Positions 1 through 5,896 of a stretch of 5,896 nucleotides of DNA are shown here, piece by piece (within the stretch, counting starts at the first letter, position 1; every line of letters begins with the position of its first letter). Both the position numbers and the translations under genes were made by a program. Below the pieces are notes generated by a model. The model ran no database searches, had not been told where the DNA came from, and saw nothing but the letters and a program-made list of their open reading frames with translations. The stretch comes from Dehalococcoidales bacterium (GTDB lineage: Bacteria; Chloroflexota; Dehalococcoidia; Dehalococcoidales; UBA5627): contig JAAYAZ010000024.1 in assembly GCA_012719115.1 (NCBI GenBank), positions 1 through 5,896 of the forward strand, given 5' to 3'.

Positions 1-604
1 GATTATCGCCGAATTCGAATACCGCATGCAACAGGTCTGCTTCACCTTCCTCTACAGTTCCCTCCTGATGACCAACCGTAATCATCGTTCGTATTTCATC
101 TGTGCTGACCAAACTTCTGGGAACTGCTTTACCGCCGATGATACGAATTAAAAGAGATGCTATCCAGCTGAGAATAAGAACCACCGGATAGAATAACCAG
201 CTCAACCATTGAATCGGGCGCACGAACCAGGCAGATACCCGTTCGGGATACATTTTAGCAAATGTTTTGGGAGTAGTTTCCCCGAAAATTAAAAGGATTA
301 TCGTCATTCCCACGGTGGCGATAATAACACCGCTTTCCTGACCCCACATATTTATTGCCAGCGTTGTGGCAACAGCGGTACCCAGTATATTTACCAGGTT
401 GTTTCCCAGCAGTATGGTAGATAAAAACCTTTCCGGTTTCTCCAATAGTTTAGCTATTCTCTTGGCGCCGCTAACGTTGGTTTCAACCATATGCTGAAGA
501 CGGAATCTCTCCAGCGATGTAAAAGCAGTTTCCGAACTCGAAAAAAAAGCGGATAAAATAAAACAAATCAAAAGAAGCACTAAATACCATGCTTCGGCAG
601 TCAT
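1..604 (-). CDS. CNNM/DUF21 membrane protein of the HlyC/CorC family, N-terminal part (runs off the left edge)
   Basis: The minus-strand reading frame from ATG at 604 stays open to the left edge and gives 201 residues. It begins MTAEAWYLVLLLICF and has a hydrophobic segment at about 5-27. Next comes the family signature FFSSSETAFTSL (20-31), then LLGNNLVNILGTA (65-77), a membrane segment at about 91-108, the conserved GETTPK (108-113) and a last hydrophobic stretch at about 130-157. The visible end (VSTDEIRTMI to AVFEFGDN) is the linker that in this family precedes a CBS-domain pair and a C-terminal CorC/HlyC domain, both expected beyond the edge. Known members are implicated in Mg2+/Co2+ transport or tolerance; the 'hemolysin' label is historical. 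The start is supported by AAGGTGA on the minus strand 7 bases before the ATG and by in-frame stops just upstream. The gene is divergent from tsaD. The family is clear; the substrate cannot be told from this half. Confidence 0.9.
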   Translation of the reverse strand, partial: MTAEAWYLVLLLICFILSAFFSSSETAFTSLERFRLQHMVETNVSGAKRIAKLLEKPERFLSTILLGNNLVNILGTAVATTLAINMWGQESGVIIATVGMTIILLIFGETTPKTFAKMYPERVSAWFVRPIQWLSWLFYPVVLILSWIASLLIRIIGGKAVPRSLVSTDEIRTMITVGHQEGTVEEGEADLLHAVFEFGDN

Positions 605-744
605 TTTCCCCTCACCTTATTAATAGTCACACTCGACAAAATATATTCTGTTTTTAATGTTGATACTTCGACATATAACATATCAATGATAACATCGGCA
701 AGTAGGAGTGTCAAAAATATCTACTCCGAAATATCGGGCTGTTA

Positions 745-753
745 TGCTATAAT
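745..753 (+). promoter_or_regulatory. Extended -10 promoter element for tsaD
   Basis: The sequence TGCTATAAT is a perfect extended -10 box (TGnTATAAT). At the usual spacing no good -35 hexamer is present (about 725-730 reads TCCGAA), which is compatible with an extended -10 promoter. Initiation 6-8 bases after the hexamer would fall at about 760-762, on or next to the tsaD ATG. The box overlaps the alternative TTG start at 753, so a transcript from here could not use that TTG. This is inferred from sequence only. Confidence 0.5.
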
Positions 754-761
754 TGGCTGTT

Positions 762-1745
762 ATGAAAATACTCGGAATAGAATCTTCCTGCGACGAAACT
801 GCCGCCGCTATTGTAGAAAACGGAACAGATGTGCTTTCCAATGAAATCGCCTCACAGGTGGAAATCCACGCCCGCTACGGCGGAGTCGTTCCCGAAGTGG
901 CATCAAGACAGCATATTCTCTCTATTATCCCCGTTATCCGAAAAGCAATGGATGATGCCAAAACCGGCTGGGATGATTTGGACGGCATTGCTGTTACTGT
1001 CGGACCCGGGCTGGCAGGTTCATTGCTGGTAGGCGCCAGCGTAGCAAAAGCTCTGGCAACTGTCAAGGGGTTACCGCTTATTGCTGTCAACCACCTGGAA
1101 GCTCATATGTACGCCAACTGGCTGGGAGATGACGAACCGGTATTTCCGCTTCTGTGCCTGATTGTCTCCGGTGGACACAGCGACCTGGTTCTTATGAGAG
1201 GGCACGGAGATTATAAAATGCTGGGAAGAACCCGTGACGATGCTGCCGGGGAAGCCTTTGACAAGGCAGCCCGTATAATGGGGCTGGGGTATCCGGGAGG
1301 ACCAGCTGTCGACAAAGCGGCAGAAAATGGCAACCCCTGCATTGACCTTCCGCATTCATGGATTAAAGGAACCAATGATTTCAGCTTCAGCGGTATAAAA
1401 ACATATCTGCAAAAGATGAGCGAGGAAGAAAAAATCGACAAGGATAGTATTTTCGACCTGGCAGCCAGTTTTCAAAAAGCGGTGGTGGATGTGCTGGTGG
1501 GAAAAACCATTGAAGCGGCTCTGCAAAACGATGCCCAGCAAATACTGCTTTCCGGAGGAGTTGCCTCCAATCGAATGCTTCGCAGACGCATAGCCGAGAA
1601 ATCACACGTTCCGGTACTGATTCCGAACCCGGTATTCTGCACCGATAACGCCGCTATGGTAGCTTCATGCGGCTACTTCCGTTTAAGGGACGGAAAAATT
1701 AGCCCGCTCGATGTTGACGTCGTTCCGGGGTTAAAACTGATTTGA
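762..1745 (+). CDS. tsaD: tRNA N6-adenosine threonylcarbamoyltransferase TsaD
   Basis: TsaD (formerly YgjD/Gcp) is the catalytic subunit that moves the threonylcarbamoyl group from TC-AMP to A37 of ANN-decoding tRNAs, forming t6A in the cytoplasm. In bacteria it works with TsaB and TsaE; neither is in this window. From ATG 762 the product has 327 residues, normal for bacterial TsaD. Visible signatures are [17 protein letters not shown] at the N-terminus, the metal-binding HLEAH (H111 and H115, the same numbers as in E. coli), [40 protein letters not shown] and CTDNAAM, whose Asp is the last metal ligand. A TTG at 753 would add three residues (MAV). I prefer ATG 762 because the -10 box overlaps the TTG, because family proteins begin M(K/R)(I/V)LGIE, and because neither start has a Shine-Dalgarno sequence. 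A stop (TAA 750-752) lies directly upstream in frame. The gene looks intact and monocistronic. Confidence 0.96.
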   Translation: MKILGIESSCDETAAAIVENGTDVLSNEIASQVEIHARYGGVVPEVASRQHILSIIPVIRKAMDDAKTGWDDLDGIAVTVGPGLAGSLLVGASVAKALATVKGLPLIAVNHLEAHMYANWLGDDEPVFPLLCLIVSGGHSDLVLMRGHGDYKMLGRTRDDAAGEAFDKAARIMGLGYPGGPAVDKAAENGNPCIDLPHSWIKGTNDFSFSGIKTYLQKMSEEEKIDKDSIFDLAASFQKAVVDVLVGKTIEAALQNDAQQILLSGGVASNRMLRRRIAEKSHVPVLIPNPVFCTDNAAMVASCGYFRLRDGKISPLDVDVVPGLKLI

Positions 1746-1761
1746 TTTACAAATCTTTTTT
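1739..1761 (+). terminator. Candidate intrinsic terminator after tsaD
   Basis: A 6-bp stem, GATTTG (1739-1744) with CAAATC (1750-1755), encloses a 5-base loop and is followed at once by six T (1756-1761). It overlaps the tsaD stop codon. The stem is AT-rich and short, so it would be weak, but the geometry is right and no better terminator lies before the groES promoter. Confidence 0.4.
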
Positions 1762-1877
1762 ATCAACGATAAGGCAGCTTTTACGAGATATAAAGAGTGC
1801 GGCGTAAAAAGTAAAAGCAATAAAAATATTTTTTCCTGCATCATTCCCTGCACATTTAATTTTCTGCCATCGGATAC

Positions 1878-1906
1878 TTGCAAAAAATATTTATTTGTTT
1901 TATTAT
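1878..1906 (+). promoter_or_regulatory. Sigma70-type promoter of groES-groEL
   Basis: The -35 box TTGCAA (1878-1883) and the -10 box TATTAT (1901-1906) are separated by exactly 17 bases of A/T-rich DNA. The predicted transcription start is about 1913, directly before the CIRCE operator at 1914. This is the classical arrangement for HrcA-repressed chaperone operons. It was read directly from the sequence; transcription itself is inferred. Confidence 0.75.
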
Positions 1907-1913
1907 ATGTAAG

Positions 1914-1940
1914 TTAGCAGTCTCCCTTTGAGATTGCTAA
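1914..1940 (+). promoter_or_regulatory. CIRCE operator (HrcA binding site)
   Basis: The element is a 9-9-9 inverted repeat: TTAGCAGTC (1914-1922), a 9-base spacer, then GATTGCTAA (1932-1940). The CIRCE consensus is TTAGCACTC-N9-GAGTGCTAA, so each arm matches 8 of 9. The single change in each arm falls at the same symmetric pair. Its place at the predicted transcription start of groES fits repression by HrcA, with release on heat stress through titration of GroEL. It would also form a hairpin in the 5' leader of the mRNA. No hrcA gene is in the window. Confidence 0.88.
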
Positions 1941-1973
1941 TACTTTGAAAAATATTGTCAATTAAAAACGAAA

Positions 1974-1980
1974 AAGGAGG
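1974..1980 (+). promoter_or_regulatory. Ribosome binding site of groES, which decides between two ATGs
   Basis: AAGGAGG ends 7 bases before ATG 1988, an ideal distance. A second, out-of-frame ATG at 1984 is only 3 bases from the site and would give a ten-residue peptide ending at TGA 2014-2016. The spacing and GroES homology therefore fix the start at 1988. Confidence 0.85.
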
Positions 1981-1987
1981 AGTATGA

Positions 1988-2281
1988 ATGGCAATTACAT
2001 TACAACCGCTAGCTGACCGGGTGGTCGTCAAACCGATCGAGAGAGAGGAGATGACCAAGGGTGGAATCGTCCTGCCCGATACCGCGAAGGAAAGGCCGAT
2101 GGAAGGCGAAATCGTAGCTGCCGGCCCCGGTAAGATGACCGAAGACGGCAAGAGAATCGCCATGGATGTTAAGGTTGGCGATATCGTTGTTTACGCCAAA
2201 TACGGCGGGACCGAATTCAAAATCGACGGACAAGAGTACATGATATTGAACGAGAGCCAGATTCTGGCAAAGAAAATCTAG
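1988..2281 (+). CDS. groES: Co-chaperonin GroES (Hsp10)
   Basis: GroES forms a seven-subunit lid that closes the GroEL ring and creates the folding chamber. The 97-residue product has the usual length. The N-terminus [14 protein letters not shown] is the conserved first strand. The segment at about 17-34, with [12 protein letters not shown], is the mobile loop; GGIVLP (25-30) holds the hydrophobic tripeptide that docks on the GroEL apical domain. The rest follows the family: [45 protein letters not shown]. The start has a strong Shine-Dalgarno sequence. The gene is first in a two-gene operon, with 59 bases to groEL, behind a CIRCE operator, so heat-shock control by HrcA is expected. Nothing is odd in the protein. 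Confidence 0.98.
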   Translation: MAITLQPLADRVVVKPIEREEMTKGGIVLPDTAKERPMEGEIVAAGPGKMTEDGKRIAMDVKVGDIVVYAKYGGTEFKIDGQEYMILNESQILAKKI

Positions 2282-2319
2282 CCGGAAAAATTTTAATAAA
2301 AGTCGCGAAATATTTATAA

Positions 2320-3972
<1,653 letters not shown>

Positions 3973-4012
3973 GCTCTGGACAGAGATTAGACAGGATATA
4001 GACAAAAACATT

Positions 4013-4047
4013 AAACGGGCGTGGTATTTACACCACGCTCGTTTTTT
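4013..4047 (+). terminator. Intrinsic terminator of the groES-groEL operon
   Basis: A 13-bp stem pairs 4013-4025 with 4032-4044 around a 6-base loop, with one G-T (G-U in RNA) pair in the core CGGGCGTGG/CCACGCTCG. A run of six T ends it (4042-4047). It begins 40 bases after the groEL stop. On the minus strand the same hairpin is followed by a looser T-rich stretch, so it may also stop transcripts arriving from the convergent transposase gene; that second role is inference. Confidence 0.9.
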
Positions 4048-4124
4048 ATCATCAGCATATGGCTATTGCTAAATCGAATTTATTCTACACATACCCACTA
4101 TATTAAATCGGATTGTTCTTATTT

Positions 4125-4595
4125 TTAGAATAACTCGTCTTCCTGCCACTTTAATGGATTTTCATCAATATATTTCCAACGTGACAAATAATCCTTTTCA
4201 TCGCGAATTACATGGTCATAGAATCCTGTTTGCCAAATCGGAAATCCGACTCGCTTGCTGGCATATCCTTTGAAGTGTTGAATAATCCTGCCGATTCTGG
4301 GTTTGTTCAATGTACGCTCATCATTAGCGGAAAGCCTAATGAGCATATGCACATGATTTGGCATAATTACATATTTATCGACCTCCGCGGAGGGATAAAA
4401 ATTATGAATATTGGTGATAGCATAATCTATGATCTGCCCATTTCCTGATAGGGGCGGACGACCAATGGTCGTCCCTACAGGTATCTCCCAAAAAAGAGGC
4501 TCTTTGTTTTTAGTGCATATGGTTATAAAATATATGCCATCTTGTGTGTAATCATAATCCTTTAATCTGGTGTTTTTACGTATCGGTAACTCCAA
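4125..4595 (-). CDS. REP-associated tyrosine transposase (RAYT, Y1_Tnp / IS200-like HUH family)
   Basis: RAYTs are single-copy, domesticated relatives of IS200/IS605 transposases that cut single-stranded DNA at REP palindromes. This 156-residue protein has the family core: YDYTQDGIYFITICTKNK (14-31), the HUH metal motif in MPNHVHML (78-85; H81 and H83), IGRIIQHFKGY, then WQTGFYDHVIRDEKDY with the likely catalytic tyrosine Y126, and the end IDENPLKW. All catalytic residues are present and the frame is unbroken. The start is TTG 4595, supported by AAGGA (4602-4606) 6 bases away and a TAA just upstream in frame; there is no ATG choice. Residues 40-49 (VGTTIGRPPL) are encoded by a REP-like palindrome, where relatives usually have a short turn between two strands, so this part looks acquired. 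The gene looks AT-richer than its neighbours. It converges on groEL and has no partner genes. Activity is unproven. Confidence 0.9.
   Translation of the reverse strand: MELPIRKNTRLKDYDYTQDGIYFITICTKNKEPLFWEIPVGTTIGRPPLSGNGQIIDYAITNIHNFYPSAEVDKYVIMPNHVHMLIRLSANDERTLNKPRIGRIIQHFKGYASKRVGFPIWQTGFYDHVIRDEKDYLSRWKYIDENPLKWQEDELF
4453..4478 (-). repeat. REP-like palindrome inside the transposase gene
   Basis: Read on the minus strand, the element starts with GTAG (4478-4475). It continues with the arm GGACGACC (4474-4467), the loop ATT, the arm GGTCGTCC (4463-4456) and a trailing GCC. The arms are perfect 8-bp complements. The foot GTAG before a palindrome is a known mark of RAYT-linked REPs. The element begins exactly at codon 40 of the transposase and is translated as VGTTIGRP and onward. 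It matches the copy at 4657-4682 in layout and in 21 of 26 bases. Confidence 0.85.
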
Positions 4596-4656
4596 ATTAT
4601 TTCCTTACGATGACGTTTGTAGCAAAAATATAAATTATCCAATAATCATTATAATC

Positions 4657-4682
4657 GTAGGGACGGGCATGGCCCGTCCGCC
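4657..4682 (+). repeat. REP-like palindrome upstream of the transposase gene, inverted to the first copy
   Basis: On the plus strand the element has GTAG (4657-4660), the arm GGACGGGC (4661-4668), the loop ATG, the arm GCCCGTCC (4672-4679) and a trailing GCC. It has the same architecture as the copy inside the transposase gene but the opposite orientation, with the two GTAG feet facing each other across 178 bases. Four of the five differences between the copies form two compensatory base-pair changes in the stem. No T-run follows, so it is not an intrinsic terminator. Confidence 0.85.
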
Positions 4683-4785
4683 ATTGACTTATCTAATTAA
4701 AAAAGCTTTGACACTATAATTAGTCACCCGCCGTCGCCTTGTGTTATTAAAGACCACTAGACAATACTGTCAATGGCTCTGCCGA

Positions 4786-5896
4786 TTACAACTGAAGCAA
4801 CCCCTCAAGCGGCTCGTCTTTGCTGACAGGACCGACTACCGCCAATTTCAGCATTTCGGATACCATCAGCTCTCGGGCAATTTCCTGAATGTCTTTTGCC
4901 GTAACCGCATCTATAATGGCGACTACATCATCTATTGTCAGAATCTTGTTATTGAGAATTTCCTGTGTCCCCAGCCAGCTGGCAACATTGCGGTTTTCCT
5001 CCATTCTCAAAAGCAGCCTTCCTTTAGCCATCTCTTTTGCTTTAGCCAACTCTTCCGGAGAAACCTTCTCCTGCTTAAAAACAGCCATTTGTTCTGTAAT
5101 CACCTTTATAGCTGTCGTTAATTTTTTTGGCTCCACTCCGGCATAAACGATTAAAGAGCCGGTATCGGAAAGATGCTCGGCATAACTGGCTATGGTATAT
5201 GCCAGCCCTAACTTATCCCGTACTTCGTTGAAAAGGCGGCTGCTCATACCTTCACCCAATATGATATTAAGCACATCGAGATGATAGCGCTTCTCATCGA
5301 ATCTGGATAAACCGGGCAATGCCAGGCAGAGGTGCGCCTGTTCGATTTTCCTCTTTTCTATTATTACCGGCGGACATTGCTTTAACTTATATGCTCTATA
5401 TTTGTGAAAGTGCCGCCTGTTCTCCCAGCCTCCGAGACAATCGTTTACAGCTTCAACAACCTGTTCGTGACTGATATTACCGGCTACCGAAAGCACAGCA
5501 TTGGAGGGCAGATAACTTAACTCTTTATATGACAGAATGTCTTCCCTGCTGATTGCCGCTACCGTTTTTTTTGTACCGGCAACATCCCTTGCCAGCGGAC
5601 TGCCGTACCACAAAGAACGGTCTATCAGGTGGTTTACCCTCTGGTCGGGGGCGTCGTTTGTCATTTTTATTTCTTCCATGACAATCTGACGCTCTTTTTC
5701 AATATCTGCCGGGTCGAAACGCGCATTCAGCAGTATATCGGAAAGCACATCAACAGCAACCGGAAAGTGGGCAGCAGGCACTTTGCACCAGTAAACAGTC
5801 AGTTCCTTATCTGTTCCTCCGTTAAGAACGCCTCCCACACCCTCTATAGCTTCCGAAATCAATCTGGTTTCCGGCCTTTTTTCGGTGCCTCTGAAA
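4786..5896 (-). CDS. M16 family zinc metalloprotease (insulinase / processing-peptidase type), 5' end beyond the right edge
   Basis: The frame is open from the right edge to TAA at 4786-4788 and gives 369 residues; family members have about 410-430, so some 50 are missing. It enters at FRGTEKRPET, which in this family directly follows the zinc site HxxEH, so that motif lies just outside. Visible next are ISEAIEGVGGVLNGGTDKE (13-31) and the distal zinc-ligand region ERQIVMEEI (68-76); the expected ligand is one of the two adjacent Glu residues at 74-75. The second, structural M16 domain starts near 160 and carries LGEGMSSRLFNEVRDK (213-228), GLAYTI and SDTGSLIVYAG, the substrate-closing R/Y region. 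There is no sign of truncation at the C-terminus. A TTG at 5862 is not the start, because homology continues upstream of it. The likely role is degradation or processing of peptides in or near the cytoplasm; the substrate is unknown. Confidence 0.93.
   Translation of the reverse strand, partial: FRGTEKRPETRLISEAIEGVGGVLNGGTDKELTVYWCKVPAAHFPVAVDVLSDILLNARFDPADIEKERQIVMEEIKMTNDAPDQRVNHLIDRSLWYGSPLARDVAGTKKTVAAISREDILSYKELSYLPSNAVLSVAGNISHEQVVEAVNDCLGGWENRRHFHKYRAYKLKQCPPVIIEKRKIEQAHLCLALPGLSRFDEKRYHLDVLNIILGEGMSSRLFNEVRDKLGLAYTIASYAEHLSDTGSLIVYAGVEPKKLTTAIKVITEQMAVFKQEKVSPEELAKAKEMAKGRLLLRMEENRNVASWLGTQEILNNKILTIDDVVAIIDAVTAKDIQEIARELMVSEMLKLAVVGPVSKDEPLEGLLQL

Noticed and set aside
708..752. 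Possible 14-codon leader peptide (GTG 708 to TAA 750-752) before tsaD
   Set aside because: The AGGA lies directly against the GTG with no spacing, and the frame overlaps the predicted tsaD -10 box. There is no attenuator-like structure after it.
753..761. TTG 753 as the tsaD start, giving a MAV extension
   Set aside because: It overlaps the -10 box, has no Shine-Dalgarno sequence, and adds residues before the conserved family N-terminus. With ATG 762 the metal-binding histidines fall at 111 and 115, as in E. coli.
4070..4114. Imperfect direct repeat TAAATCGAATT (4070-4080) and TAAATCGGATT (4104-4114) downstream of the transposase gene
   Set aside because: Two 11-base AT-rich copies with one mismatch can arise by chance. 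They do not flank the transposase gene, so they are not a target-site duplication.
4048..4124. Search for a third REP copy on the 3' side of the transposase gene
   Set aside because: No GTAG-footed palindrome or related hairpin is present in this stretch, so a complete flanked REPtron is not supported.
4708..4720. TTGACA (4708) next to TATAAT (4715) as a plus-strand promoter
   Set aside because: The two boxes are one base apart instead of about 17, neither has a correctly spaced partner, and no plus-strand gene follows.
4700..4730. Possible terminator for the M16 gene on the minus strand (TGAC/GTCA stem before AAGC and six T)
   Set aside because: The stem is only 4 bp with a 10-base loop. 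The T-run is suggestive, but the hairpin is too weak to annotate.
4741..5121. Plus-strand open frame of 126 codons opposite the M16 protease gene
   Set aside because: It lies almost wholly antisense to a clear M16 coding region. Its composition is unlike a protein domain and it has no convincing ribosome binding site.

Overview
The window carries ordinary bacterial housekeeping genes plus one small transposase-related gene with its own palindromic repeats. The GroEL and GroES sequences most resemble, from memory, those of the Dehalococcoidia (Chloroflexota): for example the GroEL start [18 protein letters not shown] and the stretches [13 protein letters not shown] and EEGILPGGG. The coding DNA has middling GC and the gaps between genes are AT-rich. 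The class assignment is an inference from family memory, not a search result, and is of moderate confidence.

Layout, left to right. (1) Positions 1-604, minus strand: the N-terminal membrane half of a CNNM/DUF21 (HlyC/CorC-type) protein that runs off the left edge. (2) Positions 605-761: a divergent intergenic region. A perfect extended -10 box lies so close to the next start codon that the tsaD mRNA may be leaderless. (3) Positions 762-1745, plus strand: tsaD, the catalytic subunit of tRNA t6A synthesis, followed by a small candidate terminator. (4) Positions 1746-1987: an AT-rich gap with a well-formed sigma70-type promoter and a CIRCE operator located where transcription should begin. (5) Positions 1988-2281 and 2341-3972: the groES-groEL chaperonin operon, closed by a strong intrinsic terminator at 4013-4047. 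(6) Positions 4125-4595, minus strand: a REP-associated tyrosine transposase (RAYT, Y1/HUH family). One REP-like palindrome lies in frame inside its coding sequence and a second, inverted copy lies just upstream of it. (7) Positions 4786-5896, minus strand: an M16 (insulinase-like) zinc protease that is cut by the right edge just after its HxxEH motif.

The genes do not form one functional pathway. groES and groEL work together as the folding chamber and are predicted to be under HrcA/CIRCE heat-shock control, although hrcA itself is not in the window. tsaD is its own unit. The RAYT and its repeats form the mobile or accessory part, sitting between the groEL terminator and the 3' end of the protease gene.

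I did not find an undescribed multi-gene system. The most informative signal is the RAYT/REP pair. The two 26-base repeats differ at five positions, and four of these are two compensatory base-pair swaps that keep the hairpin intact. One copy contributes about ten codons to the transposase protein. No gene-free stretch exceeds 300 bases.
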